Shown here: positions 25,573-37,482 of the stretch, in pieces
Numbering within the stretch: position 1 is the first letter of the stretch
How the letters are laid out: each line of letters opens with the position of its first letter
NCBI RefSeq assembly: GCF_900103475.1
Contig: NZ_FNHG01000004.1
Span: 1-64,000, forward strand
DNA from: Maricaulis salignorans
GTDB lineage: Bacteria > Pseudomonadota > Alphaproteobacteria > Caulobacterales > Maricaulaceae
Reading direction: 5' to 3'
Length of the DNA stretch: 64,000 bases
The notes under the pieces: generated by a model
The model's database searches: none
What the model saw: only the letters and a program-made list of their open reading frames with translations
Told to the model about the DNA's origin: nothing
Position numbers and translations under genes: made by a program

Positions 25573-26867
25573 CAGCGCTCATCCTCGGTGGCGGCGATCA
25601 TCAAGGCCAGCGCCATCATCGGGAAGACTTTCAGGATCGGTCCGAGCGCGTCGGCCCACAGCGATGGCAGTGTCAGGCTGAGCGCGAGAATATAGGCGAA
25701 TGTGCCGGCAATCATGATCGCACTGATCAGCCTCACCCGCCATTTGGCCAGCATGGCCAGGCCCATTGAGAGATCGAAGGCGGATCCGAACCAGAGCAGG
25801 AAAGTCTGCATGGCCGGTTCATAGCCGGCCGCCTGGAGCACATCATAGGCATCACCACGCGCAATCGTCAGCGAGAGAATGCCGGTTATCAGCCAGTAGA
25901 GGCCCAGCACCCAGCGCGCGACGGGACGGGCAAAGCCGAGCCGGGCGTGCCAGCGGTCCTGCAGGCCGGCCGGGGCGCTGGCGAGACAGGCGTCGAAGCC
26001 GCGCGGCGTCGCGCCGGTCGCAGCGATCCAGTCAGAAGGGTCGCCCTCGACATCGAAATCGAGTTGTTTCAGTGCCGTCGTCCGCATCGAGGTGCGCACG
26101 CCCAGCCAGCCCAGCGCATCGCCAAGCCCAAAGGCCGGCGCGGCGAGCCAGCGCGGCACATGCCAGATCCGGGTTTTGCCAAAACCGAGCCAGCGGCGAT
26201 AGCCGCGCACCAGCTCGTCCATCGAGACACGCTGCGGTCCACCGACATCCCAACTGACCCGCGCGGGCGCATCGGGCTGCACCAGGTCACTGATCGCGGC
26301 GCAGAGATCCTCCATCCCGATCGGACGGAAGACCTGTTTCCCGCCGACCACGGGGGTGAGCCAGGGAAGACCACACAGCGCCCGCACCAGGGCCGTCCCG
26401 CCATAGACGTTACGGGCAATCACCAGTGAGGGTCGCAGGATGACCCAGTCGAGATCGAGCGCCTTGAGGGCCGCCTCGCCATCCTGTTTGTCGCGCGCAT
26501 AGGCCGAGCCGGACGCGGCGTCAGCCCCGACGGCCGAAATGTGGATCACGCGGCGTACGCCAGTCTCGGCGCAGGCGGCAAACAGGGCGGCGGCGCCATC
26601 GACATGGGCCGCGCGGCTATGATCGCCAAGCCCGTCCTGCAGGACGCCCACGCAATTGATCACCGCATCAATCCCGGCCAGACGTGGCCGCCAGTCCGCA
26701 GCGCCGTCATGACGGAAGTCGCAGGCAATCCAGTGAAGATCGGGGGCGAGGCTGCGCGCCCTTTCAATGCCGCGGCCGGCCGCGGTGACGGTATGGCCCT
26801 GGCGGCGCAGGTCGGCGGCGATGTGCGAGCCGATAAAGCCGGTCGCTCCGGCGATTAGGATATGCAT
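25572..26867 (-). CDS. SDR (NmrA-like) NAD(P)-binding protein with C-terminal DoxX-like membrane domain
   Basis: This 431-residue protein has an atypical/extended SDR domain at its N-terminus: GATGFIGSHIA (residues 6-16) for the nucleotide, DAVINCVG, VIHISAVGADA and an SAYARDKQDGE motif with the YxxxK-like region (Y-A-R-D-K). Residues from about 300 form four hydrophobic helices of DoxX type. It resembles the NDUFA9/complex I-associated SDRs and the DoxX-fused SDRs. ATG 26867 is preferred, with an AGGGGGAGCGG ribosome site. It forms a two-gene operon with the DUF2269 gene. Confidence 0.85.
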   Translation of the reverse strand: MHILIAGATGFIGSHIAADLRRQGHTVTAAGRGIERARSLAPDLHWIACDFRHDGAADWRPRLAGIDAVINCVGVLQDGLGDHSRAAHVDGAAALFAACAETGVRRVIHISAVGADAASGSAYARDKQDGEAALKALDLDWVILRPSLVIARNVYGGTALVRALCGLPWLTPVVGGKQVFRPIGMEDLCAAISDLVQPDAPARVSWDVGGPQRVSMDELVRGYRRWLGFGKTRIWHVPRWLAAPAFGLGDALGWLGVRTSMRTTALKQLDFDVEGDPSDWIAATGATPRGFDACLASAPAGLQDRWHARLGFARPVARWVLGLYWLITGILSLTIARGDAYDVLQAAGYEPAMQTFLLWFGSAFDLSMGLAMLAKWRVRLISAIMIAGTFAYILALSLTLPSLWADALGPILKVFPMMALALMIAATEDER

Positions 26868-26924
26868 GGCCGACCGCTCCCCCTGCACTCGCTGATCGGT
26901 CTGGTCGCGCCCCGATCGCGTCGC

Positions 26925-27617
26925 CTATTGCGCTGACGCCGCCTGGCCTTCGCGGATCATCGCCAGATTGGCATCCAGATTATTGCTGATCGCCGCGCGC
27001 AGGGCTGGCCAGACGGCTTCAACCTTGAGCCATTCGGCCCCGGGCATGTCGGCCTGGTTCACGGCGGCGAAATAGGCCGCATTCCCGTAGGAACAGGCCC
27101 ACCAGGGTGAAGCCTGGCTGGTGAAGATCTCACCCGATGCGATGGTGGCGGCGAGCGCCGCCTCGAGCCGCGCCGGATCGGAATTCATCAATTCGGTGAC
27201 CTCAGGCCCGGCATATTCAGAGGCCGCGCCGACGACGTTCAATGCGGAGGAGTCGATACAGCGCGAGGCATCGTAAATCGACCGCGCCCGTCCGAGGAAA
27301 TAGGCCTGCAGGGCCCGGTCAGGATCGGTGGCCACGGTCAGACGTGCGACCTCAAACAGGAAAAAGGGCGGATTGATATCGCGCCGCTCCCATAATTGCT
27401 GGGCAATGGCCGGAGATTGCCCGGTCTCGGTATTGCGCAGGGCTGACAGCGTCACAAGGACATCGCCCCAGGCCGCATCGCCGACGACAAACTGGGCTTC
27501 ACCGCCCTCCGTGTCGACCGACATGATCCCCGGGCGGCGCAGATTGGCGTCGCCGCTCTGGGACCAGGCGGGTGCGGCCAGCATGAGACAGGCCAGGATC
27601 AAGATCATTCTACGCAT
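26925..27617 (-). CDS. Hypothetical exported protein
   Basis: A 230-residue protein with signal peptide (residues 1-20, LMLAAPAWSQ). The mature part is helical, with sel1/TPR-like character around DRALQAYFLGRARSIYDASRC, and two Cys residues about 88 apart (SRCIDSS and WWACSYGN). A WWACSYGNAAYFAAVNQ segment near the C-terminus is the most distinctive part. It sits 36 bases downstream of ssb on the same strand and may share its transcript. I recognise no family. Confidence 0.7.
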   Translation of the reverse strand: MRRMILILACLMLAAPAWSQSGDANLRRPGIMSVDTEGGEAQFVVGDAAWGDVLVTLSALRNTETGQSPAIAQQLWERRDINPPFFLFEVARLTVATDPDRALQAYFLGRARSIYDASRCIDSSALNVVGAASEYAGPEVTELMNSDPARLEAALAATIASGEIFTSQASPWWACSYGNAAYFAAVNQADMPGAEWLKVEAVWPALRAAISNNLDANLAMIREGQAASAQ

Positions 27618-27653
27618 TGCGGCTCCTCGCCCCCCGGCCCTGCCCCGTATCGG

Positions 27654-28139
27654 CTAGAACGGGATTTCGTCATCCATGTCAGCGCTGCGGAAATCTTCCT
27701 TCGGCCCGTCGACGGCGCGCTGTGGCGAACGGTCGCTGGACTCGAAACTGCCGCCGCCACCGCCGCCGCCATAGGAACCGCCCTCACCCTTGGAATCGAG
27801 CATCTGCAATTCGCCGCGATATTTCTGAAGGACGATTTCGGTATTGTATTTGTCGACGCCGTTCTGGTCGGTCCATTTGCGCGTCTGCAGCGCGCCTTCG
27901 ATATAAACCTTGGCGCCCTTCTTGAGATAATTGTCGGCGACCTTGGCGAGCTGGTCGTTGAAGATCACGACGCTGTGCCATTCGGTCTTCTCGCGGCGCT
28001 CGCCGGAGGTCTTGTCGCGCCAGCTTTCCGAGGTCGCGATCCGCAGATTGCACACCGGATCGCCATTCGGCAGACGCCGGGTCTCCGGATCCTTGCCCAG
28101 ATTGCCCACCAGAATGACCTTGTTCACAGATCCCGCCAT
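27654..28139 (-). CDS. ssb: Single-stranded DNA-binding protein
   Basis: A 161-residue SSB that coats single-stranded DNA in replication, repair and recombination. The OB-fold is clear ([52 protein letters not shown]). A glycine-rich linker follows, and the protein ends DDEIPF, the acidic tip that recruits partner proteins. A GTTC-N7-GTTC LexA box lies 50 bases upstream of the start, so SOS induction is expected. Confidence 0.97.
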   Translation of the reverse strand: MAGSVNKVILVGNLGKDPETRRLPNGDPVCNLRIATSESWRDKTSGERREKTEWHSVVIFNDQLAKVADNYLKKGAKVYIEGALQTRKWTDQNGVDKYNTEIVLQKYRGELQMLDSKGEGGSYGGGGGGGSFESSDRSPQRAVDGPKEDFRSADMDDEIPF

Positions 28140-28189
28140 CGCCCATTCTCCATGTTTTCTTGTCGCACGGCTTGCACGCCGGCCAGTTT

Positions 28190-28204
28190 GTTCACATTAT
28201 GTTC
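28190..28204. promoter_or_regulatory. LexA operator (SOS box) of ssb
   Basis: GTTC ACATTAT GTTC matches the alphaproteobacterial LexA consensus GTTC-N7-GTTC exactly. It lies between the divergent ssb start (28139) and a lipoprotein gene (28432), much closer to ssb. Confidence 0.8.
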
Positions 28205-28431
28205 CACAGGTCAATTGCGCCCGCGAGTCGGAGGCGATTTGAACGGAGAGCAGCAGCAGAGTCCAGTGAGGCGCGCGGCGGCAGGTAGCGGAAGCACAGC
28301 CGGCCTGATTGCCACCCACCGCCGCGGTGAGCGGGCAGCCTCATGCCACTTGGCGCCCCCTGGCAAAAACAACTTGTAGTCATCCCAACGGTCTGCCTAT
28401 TCTGCCCGAATATCTTCCAGGGGGAATCCAT

Positions 28432-28950
28432 ATGTCCAGACTATTTATCGTGGCGCTGTGCGCCGCCTTCATGACGGCGTGCGCGTCGACACCAAATCCG
28501 ATTGCCGCCGAAACCCGGTCCGGCACCTATGTCACCGGCGCCGATCTGGTCTGGTCCGTCGACGACGCCGACGAGCAGGATGACAACGGCAATTACGCCG
28601 CCGGCCGGGACGACCTGCTGGCACGGCTGGAAGCCGCAGTGGAAACAGAGTTTGCCCACTCTCCCGCCGGCTCGCAGCCCGTCAGCTTCTCCATCGACAT
28701 CCAGCGCTATAATCGCGTCAACGCGCTGACCGGCAATATCATCGGCGGCAGCAATATGGTCATCGCCGACGTCTCCGTGATCGATGAGAACGGCAATGTC
28801 CTGGGTGTCTATGAGGATGTCACCGGCTACCACGCCAGCGGTGCCGGCATTATCGGCGCCATCGCCCAGGCGGCCATCCAGCCCGACATCGTCGGCATTA
28901 TGAGCAATTCCTTCGTCGCCGATTTGCGGCGGCGGTTTGACCGGGACTAG
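28432..28950 (+). CDS. Hypothetical lipoprotein
   Basis: A 172-residue protein with a lipoprotein signal (FMTACASTP). The mature protein has a VSFSIDIQRYNRVNALTGNIIGGSNMV core, followed by ADVSVIDENGNVLGVYED, alternating strands that suggest a small beta-rich envelope protein. It ends in a NSFVADLRRRFDRD helix. ATG 28432 is chosen because AGGGGGA lies 6 bases upstream and the signal peptide starts there. The next lipoprotein gene starts 4 bases after its stop, so the pair is an operon. The overall fold recalls DUF4410-type lipoproteins, but I cannot assign it. Confidence 0.75.
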   Translation: MSRLFIVALCAAFMTACASTPNPIAAETRSGTYVTGADLVWSVDDADEQDDNGNYAAGRDDLLARLEAAVETEFAHSPAGSQPVSFSIDIQRYNRVNALTGNIIGGSNMVIADVSVIDENGNVLGVYEDVTGYHASGAGIIGAIAQAAIQPDIVGIMSNSFVADLRRRFDRD

Positions 28951-28954
28951 GCGC

Positions 28955-29680
28955 GTGAAGCGTCTCGTCCTCGGCCTGGCACTGGCGGGTGTCGCGGCTT
29001 GCGCTGCGACACCCTCGGCGCCGCTCAATCCGGATTCTTTCACGGTCAGTGGCCGTTACGCCCTGCCCCACGCCAATGCCGCGCCCTTCGCCGGGCGGAT
29101 GCGGGTGTCCGATATCGAATTGTCGCACGGATTGGCGGCCTTCGATTATGAGGTGATCGAGTTCGATCAGACCATCAGTACAGCGATCGGCAAGTCACTC
29201 GAGAATTACGGCTATGCCGGCAGCCAGACGGATGAAGGGATCAACCTGGAAATCCGGCTGTCAGAGATCGAGATCCAACAATCGGACGAAGCGATCACAG
29301 CCCTTGTCTCGCTCGGCTTCCGGCCCATTGAGGCTGATCCGGCGCTGCAATGCGCCGCCCACACGTCCAATGCGCAATTCCATGCGCTGACACCGGTTCG
29401 TTCAGGCGGCGGTCAGCGCGCTGTCGGGATCATCGCAGGCATCGGGCTCGCCTTTGTCGGCGTCGACGGCTCGACCTTCATGGTCGATCAATTCGTCAAT
29501 GCCAGCCAGAATAATGCCGCAATCAATGCCGATCTCGGCCTGGCGCGCAGTGAAGGCGTGGCCCCCCATGGCGAACAGGCTGCGATCCGCTTCGCCTCGA
29601 CCTATGCCATCCAGCTCGCCATTGCCGACTACATCGCTCATCTCGGCACCTGCGCCGGCGGTATAGCCGAGCCGGTCTGA
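28955..29680 (+). CDS. Hypothetical lipoprotein
   Basis: A 241-residue protein starting at GTG 28955, with lipoprotein signal LAGVAACAAT. It has no family that I recognise. Visible segments are an N-terminal SGRYALPHANAAPFAGRM motif, a QTISTAIGKSLENYGYAG region typical of envelope proteins that take multiple short helices, and a hydrophobic GIIAGIGLAFVGV stretch around residue 165 that could contact the membrane. Three Cys residues remain after lipid modification. It directly follows another lipoprotein gene, so a joint envelope role is likely but unspecified. Confidence 0.72.
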   Translation: MKRLVLGLALAGVAACAATPSAPLNPDSFTVSGRYALPHANAAPFAGRMRVSDIELSHGLAAFDYEVIEFDQTISTAIGKSLENYGYAGSQTDEGINLEIRLSEIEIQQSDEAITALVSLGFRPIEADPALQCAAHTSNAQFHALTPVRSGGGQRAVGIIAGIGLAFVGVDGSTFMVDQFVNASQNNAAINADLGLARSEGVAPHGEQAAIRFASTYAIQLAIADYIAHLGTCAGGIAEPV

Positions 29681-29825
29681 GCCCGTCGCGATCGGCGGGC
29701 CATCCCGCCCCGGCCTGACAGCGGACCGACGCTGCGTTCCAATACCGGCAGCGCTTGCCCACACCGACTTCCTGCCTACATGGTGTCAGCAGACTTGCAT
29801 CTCGCTGCTGGACGCCGCGCGGCTT

Positions 29826-29840
29826 GTTCTCTAAATGTTC
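29826..29840. promoter_or_regulatory. LexA operator (SOS box) of uvrA
   Basis: GTTC TCTAAAT GTTC is an exact GTTC-N7-GTTC match, 57 bases before the preferred uvrA start. It overlaps the alternative ATG at 29835, which argues against that earlier start. Confidence 0.85.
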
Positions 29841-29897
29841 AGCACGAATCCAGCCCCGACTGGTCCCGCCCGCGAATTGGCAGACGAAAGACATTTC

Positions 29898-32774
<2,877 letters not shown>

Positions 32775-32847
32775 GTCACCGACCGGATGAGCGGGATCAG
32801 CCCTGGCTTGCAGGCCCGATACCGCTCACCGGCAGGATGTCCCGCCA

Positions 32848-33840
32848 TCAGTCCCGTGACTCGGGACCGACCTCCCCCGTGCCAACCCCCGGCGCAGGCT
32901 CAACCGCCGCAACCGGTGCCACCGGTGCCTCAGCCGCGGCACGCTTGCGGGCGTCCCAGTTGGCGACGGCCGCTGTCGGGCCGCAGAGCAGGAAGAGCAG
33001 CGTGGTCTGCAGCGGCACGGCGATGATCAGCCAATGGCCATAGGGATTGATCATCGAGGCTGCCATCTGCTCGGGGTCTGGCATGACGCCCGGCTGGGTC
33101 GCTCCGGAAAAGGCCGTTTCCATCAGCCCCGGCGCCAGCAGGAACTGGCTGGCAAGCATCACGATGTAGATCACGACATGCGCCCACAGGAGCTGCATGC
33201 CCGCCCCTTTCGACGCGGTCCAGCCATCAAGACTGATCCTGCGATCACGGATCACCAGGGCGAAACCGACACTCGCACGGCCCATGACATAGCCCAGCGC
33301 GAGCATCAGCGGGAACATCACGGCGATGCCGACAAACCCGCCGATCAAACCCGCCTGCGATGCGTCACCGCCGCCAGAGCCCAGCAGGGGCGCAAGCAGG
33401 AGCGTGAACACAATGATGAGGATGAACATCGCGATAACGACTGCGAGCATGACACCAATCATCATGCCGAGCAGGACCAGGTAGAAGCCGAATGTACGGA
33501 TTTCATCCGCACCGAGCTGGAGCGGCAGGCTGAGCGCGGGCTGTTCGCGGACATAGACGCGGTAAGCGCCGGCGATCAGCACACAGCTGATAATCATGGA
33601 TACGCCCATCAATGCTGCGAAATAGCCGCCATAGCTGGAGAAATCGCCCTGGGCCATGTCCATTGTCGCGTTCATATAGCCGGTGAAGAAGGCGATCCCG
33701 GCATCAGACTGGGCCCAGAGATAATAGCCAAAGCTCAGCAGTGTGACGACGGCGATATAGGATAGCGCCCGCACCGGCCGCCAGAACAGCGTGCGGATGC
33801 CATAGGTCAGCGCATCGAAAAAACGAAAACGGTCGGTCAT
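32848..33840 (-). CDS. Polytopic membrane protein, unknown function (paralogue 1 of 3)
   Basis: A 330-residue protein with about six hydrophobic segments after a short charged N-terminus (MTDRFRFFDALTYGIRTLF) and a C-terminal Ala/Pro-rich cytoplasmic tail. A central motif, RDRRISLDGWTASKGAGMQLLW, closely parallels VDRRIRFFESWTASKGVFWHMAL in the gene at 34018-35073 and NRKIMVLSAWSLSGGNAARIAA in the gene at 35150-36082. The arrangement recalls membrane domains seen in glycerophosphodiester phosphodiesterase-associated proteins, but no enzymatic motif is present. It is separated from the neighbouring paralogue by a terminator. Confidence 0.8.
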   Translation of the reverse strand: MTDRFRFFDALTYGIRTLFWRPVRALSYIAVVTLLSFGYYLWAQSDAGIAFFTGYMNATMDMAQGDFSSYGGYFAALMGVSMIISCVLIAGAYRVYVREQPALSLPLQLGADEIRTFGFYLVLLGMMIGVMLAVVIAMFILIIVFTLLLAPLLGSGGGDASQAGLIGGFVGIAVMFPLMLALGYVMGRASVGFALVIRDRRISLDGWTASKGAGMQLLWAHVVIYIVMLASQFLLAPGLMETAFSGATQPGVMPDPEQMAASMINPYGHWLIIAVPLQTTLLFLLCGPTAAVANWDARKRAAAEAPVAPVAAVEPAPGVGTGEVGPESRD

Positions 33841-33963
33841 GATTCCCCCCCTGGTTCAGACCCCAGTCTGGCACATCACGCTGCGAGCGCACAGCTTGAA
33901 AACACAACCTGAAAACCGAACCGGAATGGCCGCGCCCCGCTCATCCCGCCCGGGTGAAACAAA

Positions 33964-33991
33964 GCGGCCCGCCGGAAATCCGACGGGCCGC
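33964..33991 (-). terminator. Rho-independent terminator
   Basis: On the minus strand a 12-bp stem, GCGGCCCGTCGG with CCGGCGGGCCGC (one G-U pair), closes an ATTT loop and is followed by TTTGTTT. It is 26 bases after the stop of the gene at 34018-35073, separating it from the paralogue at 32848-33840. Confidence 0.85.
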
Positions 33992-34017
33992 GTAGCGCTT
34001 GCATCTGCCGTCAGGGG

Positions 34018-35073
34018 TCAGCCTTCGCTGGGCGAGGCACCGGCAGGATGATCGGCGGTCAGGGTGGGCGAGTCGGTTTCCTCCGGTCCGCCATCGGCAC
34101 GGTAGCGCACGGCATTATAGGCGCCGACACCATGCCACATGCCCTCGAACATGATCTGCATCGCATAGCCCAGCACGAGACCGGTCGCGAGGCCGATCAC
34201 AACACCGGGCGTGTTGAGCATGCCCTGCAACATGGCGATCACTTCGTCCGGCGAGACATCACCACGGCCCTCGGCCAACTGCGCGAACTCCATGAGAACC
34301 GGCAGAAATGCGCCCAGGAAAACGAGCTGGATCACGGTGCCCAGAATGGTCGAGAGCACGAGGATCAGACCGATCACCACCAGATAGCTCAGCGCCATAT
34401 GCCAGAACACACCCTTGCTGGCAGTCCAGCTCTCAAAGAAGCGGATACGGCGATCGACCACGGTCAGCGCCGGGGCCGAAGCCAGGCGGATACAGAAGAC
34501 GATGACCATGATGGAAATCGCCAGAATGCCGAGAAAGACGATCAGGCCGGTCGCCATCCCACCCACCATCGAGCCGTCACTGCCGGCGAACACGCCAGCG
34601 GCGAGCAGCGCGACAATACCGGCGGCCATGGCGATGCCGAGATAGGCCGCAATACCGACCACGATATAGAGAAGATTGACGCCCAGCAGACGCAATTCAT
34701 CGCCGCCGAAACGGAAGGGAATGACCGCAGCGATCTCGCCGCGGGTCAAAAAGCGCAGCCAGGCCGCCTGGAACATCAGCGCCGAGACAATACCCAGCAG
34801 GGCGATCAGGGGCATGGAAGCGAGGAATGGACCGATCAGTGCCAGGACTTCGCGCTCCATCTGAGATTCCGACAGGGTGCCGCCCGCTTCCTGCGCCACC
34901 AGGTCAAACAGACCGATATAGAAGGGGCCGAGCAGCATGAAGGCCAGCGCGGCGAGCGCGCCAACCACCAGAGCCTGACAGGCCGCAATCCAGATCACGC
35001 CCAGCGGATTCTCGCCGAAACGCTTGAAGAAGAAAAAGATACCGTCTCCGATATCGAAAGCCTTGCCTGTCAT
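34018..35073 (-). CDS. Polytopic membrane protein, unknown function (paralogue 2 of 3)
   Basis: A 351-residue protein with about six or seven transmembrane segments. It starts MTGKAFDIGDGIFFFFKRFGENPLGVIWIA, shows an AWLRFLTRGEIAAVIPFRFGGDELRLLG loop shared in outline with its neighbours (EIRTFG in paralogue 1), and carries the family motif DRRIRFFESWTASKG. The C-terminal tail is polar and Pro/Thr-rich. Its function is unknown. It lies in the series TonB-domain gene, paralogue 3, paralogue 2, all on the minus strand with 76-89-base gaps, and a strong terminator follows it. Confidence 0.8.
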   Translation of the reverse strand: MTGKAFDIGDGIFFFFKRFGENPLGVIWIAACQALVVGALAALAFMLLGPFYIGLFDLVAQEAGGTLSESQMEREVLALIGPFLASMPLIALLGIVSALMFQAAWLRFLTRGEIAAVIPFRFGGDELRLLGVNLLYIVVGIAAYLGIAMAAGIVALLAAGVFAGSDGSMVGGMATGLIVFLGILAISIMVIVFCIRLASAPALTVVDRRIRFFESWTASKGVFWHMALSYLVVIGLILVLSTILGTVIQLVFLGAFLPVLMEFAQLAEGRGDVSPDEVIAMLQGMLNTPGVVIGLATGLVLGYAMQIMFEGMWHGVGAYNAVRYRADGGPEETDSPTLTADHPAGASPSEG

Positions 35074-35149
35074 ATCGATCCCCTTTTTACAGCCTGTGCT
35101 GCTCTATCCGATCATCATGACGGATTGGCGACCAAATGCCAGAGGGATG

Positions 35150-36082
35150 CTAGACGGTGCGATCCCCTGCCGCGGCGACGGCGGTGCGATTGCGATAGAT
35201 ATAGGCATAAAGCCCGGAAAAGACCGGCACATTGATGAAGGCCATCAGGCCGTTCCAGCGCAAATACTCCTCCGCAGCGGCCAGGGCCGGTGCGTTGATC
35301 TGCTCGCTGCCGACGGGGACCGCCAGGTAGAGCGGCCGGAATCCGAGCATGGCGCAGATCAGCTCATACAGGCCCAGTTCAAGCACCAGAAGCGGCAGGC
35401 CGGTCAACAGCAAAGCCGCGGCGATCCGCGCCGCATTGCCGCCGCTCAACGACCAGGCGCTCAGCACCATGATCTTGCGATTGGCGATCGTCGCAGGAAG
35501 CGCCAGCGCCAGGCGGGCCGACAGCCAGACCAGAAGCGCTGCGGCGGCCAGCCCAACCACACCGGCGACAACCCAGTCAGCGGCACCGAGATAGGCCATG
35601 GCATCGACGAGTTCGAGGCCTTCGGCTTCCGGGTCAATCCCGGCGCGGCTCATCGCACCGGCGGCGATCGAGCCGAGCACGACGGCCCAGAACATGAAGG
35701 CCATGATGAAGACCAGCAGGGTCAGCGCTGCGACCAGCAGGCTGACGATAAAGATACGGCCCTCATCAGCGCCGGCCTTGAGTGAATGCCAGCCGCTGTA
35801 ATCGCCCAGCACCGCCATGCGCAGACAGGCGGCCGAGAGCGCCAGACTGGCGACAACGGTGACCAGCGAAAGCAGGAACATCCCCATCGCCAGCACCGGA
35901 TTGCCTGTCGCCCCGCCAATCGCCTGCATCAGCACAAGCTGTGCCGCATAGGCCAGCGTATAGGGCGCGGCAGCGATCAGGGCGCGTTGCCAATGCGAGA
36001 TCAAAAAGGCATAGGCCGCCAGGACGCTGCGCAGGATCGGGACCGGCGCCGCCGGAGGTGTCGCGCTGGATGGATGGGTCAT
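35150..36082 (-). CDS. Polytopic membrane protein, unknown function (paralogue 3 of 3)
   Basis: A 310-residue protein with about six hydrophobic segments, led by a 17-residue Pro/Ala-rich cytoplasmic start. It has the same overall plan as the two neighbouring proteins: a charged loop after the second or third helix (LRMAVLGDYSGWHSLKAGADEGRIF), then LALPATIANRKIMVLSAW in the position of their DRRI...WTASKG motif. Divergence among the three is considerable, so the duplications appear old. No catalytic or transport motif is visible. Confidence 0.78.
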   Translation of the reverse strand: MTHPSSATPPAAPVPILRSVLAAYAFLISHWQRALIAAAPYTLAYAAQLVLMQAIGGATGNPVLAMGMFLLSLVTVVASLALSAACLRMAVLGDYSGWHSLKAGADEGRIFIVSLLVAALTLLVFIMAFMFWAVVLGSIAAGAMSRAGIDPEAEGLELVDAMAYLGAADWVVAGVVGLAAAALLVWLSARLALALPATIANRKIMVLSAWSLSGGNAARIAAALLLTGLPLLVLELGLYELICAMLGFRPLYLAVPVGSEQINAPALAAAEEYLRWNGLMAFINVPVFSGLYAYIYRNRTAVAAAGDRTV

Positions 36083-36171
36083 GCCGGGCTCCGCAGACGG
36101 GGTTTGCGTTCAACGCCCCCGATCTGGACGCAGCGCGATGGGAAGGCAAGTTCCCCGCTGCATCCGAAGCG

Positions 36172-37374
36172 TCATTCCGCGTCGGCTTCCGCTTCGGCCT
36201 CGCTCTGCATCCGGCATTGCCACGCCGTCGGCAACTCGCACATGGTGAACTGGAACTGCGTCAATAACCCGACACGCCTCACGGCCTGGCCGCCGATTTG
36301 CGCCGGCTCATAGCGCCAGCTTGCGACAGCCTGTAGCGTTTCATCATCGAACACGCCGCCCGGTGCGGCCGCGACAACGGTCGCCGAGTCCGTTCGGCCG
36401 CTCTCGGTCACATCGAACCGGACGACAACAATCCCGTCGATACCGGCTTCGGCGGCCCGCACCGGATAGCGTGGCTGCGCCCGCGTGCCCGCGACCACCG
36501 CGTCGACATCATAGATATTGGCCCCTTCACGATCACTCCACGACGGGTGCGCGCCGGTTTCGGGATAGGCGGAAGCCGCGATCCGGGCATCGACCAGCGC
36601 ACGATCCTCGGCCGTCGCAGCGCCGCGCGCCAGCTGGATCCATGCCGTGGTCGTGCGGACATTATCGGTATCCGCCCCCGCAGCCTCGACCGAGGCGAAC
36701 ATGCTGCGCGAGATATGGAAGTTATACAGGGCGTCCAGCCGCTCACCCTCGAAATACTGGCCGACGCCGGCCAGATAGTGTGCATTGGCGAGGACACGGT
36801 CCGGACTGCGCCCGCTTGCCTCAAAGGCCTCCAGCGCGAGGGCTGCATGCCCGGACATTGTGCGCAGTCGGCCCAATTGGCCGCTGCTGAGCGCGACCAT
36901 GTAATGGATATCTCCGGCCAGCGACGGGGCCACACTATCCTCGCGCCCGCCTACCGAACGCGATGCCCGCAGCGAACATTGCCGGGCGTCGCGGATATCG
37001 CCATTGGCAAAGGCCGACAGGGATGCCTGATACCAGCGCGTCGCGCGCTCCGTCTGCGAGGCCCGCAAGCGGTCGGAGATTTCCGCCGCACTGCGCCAGG
37101 CGGGATAAGCTTCTTCCGGAAGGCCGCGACGGAGCGCGAGATTGCCGTAATTTTCCGCCAGGATGCCAATCAGCCCGGCATCAATGCGCTCATCACGCGC
37201 CGCCTGCCAGGCGGCTCGGGCGGCTTCGCTGGCCGCGACATAATCCTGGGCTGCCATCGCGTTTTCATACGCCAGATAGGCCTGGGACACGCTGTCCGGC
37301 AGCGGATCGTCCTGGGCGCTGGCCGCAAGAGTGACCAGCACCACCAGGCTCAATGCAACTATGAACTGCTTCAT
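36172..37374 (-). CDS. Exported TPR-like protein with C-terminal TonB domain
   Basis: A 400-residue protein with a cleavable signal (residues 1-20, TLAASAQ), helical TPR-like repeats from about 25 to 290 and a TonB C-terminal domain from about 305 to 385 ([27 protein letters not shown]...[17 protein letters not shown]). Typical TonB proteins have an uncleaved N-terminal helix with a His residue for ExbB/ExbD coupling and a Pro-rich linker; neither is seen, so this is more likely a periplasmic scaffold than an energy transducer. ATG 37374 has a GGGGGAGTGGAAAG ribosome site. It is divergent from trmFO. Confidence 0.82.
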   Translation of the reverse strand: MKQFIVALSLVVLVTLAASAQDDPLPDSVSQAYLAYENAMAAQDYVAASEAARAAWQAARDERIDAGLIGILAENYGNLALRRGLPEEAYPAWRSAAEISDRLRASQTERATRWYQASLSAFANGDIRDARQCSLRASRSVGGREDSVAPSLAGDIHYMVALSSGQLGRLRTMSGHAALALEAFEASGRSPDRVLANAHYLAGVGQYFEGERLDALYNFHISRSMFASVEAAGADTDNVRTTTAWIQLARGAATAEDRALVDARIAASAYPETGAHPSWSDREGANIYDVDAVVAGTRAQPRYPVRAAEAGIDGIVVVRFDVTESGRTDSATVVAAAPGGVFDDETLQAVASWRYEPAQIGGQAVRRVGLLTQFQFTMCELPTAWQCRMQSEAEAEADAE

Positions 37375-37482
37375 CTTTCCACTCCCCCAGGACGCGATCA
37401 TTCGCCGCGCAGCGCGCACATGTCAACGCCCCACTGCCCCGCGCCGCTTGACTTGCACCCGCCCCCGCTCGATATGCCGCGC

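Noticed and set aside
29835-29897. Upstream ATG start for uvrA
   Set aside because: It overlaps a perfect LexA box and adds 21 residues with no homology.
36547-37482. Extension of the trmFO frame over the TonB-domain gene
   Set aside because: It is the complement of a real gene on the other strand; the conserved FAD-binding start is at about 37483.
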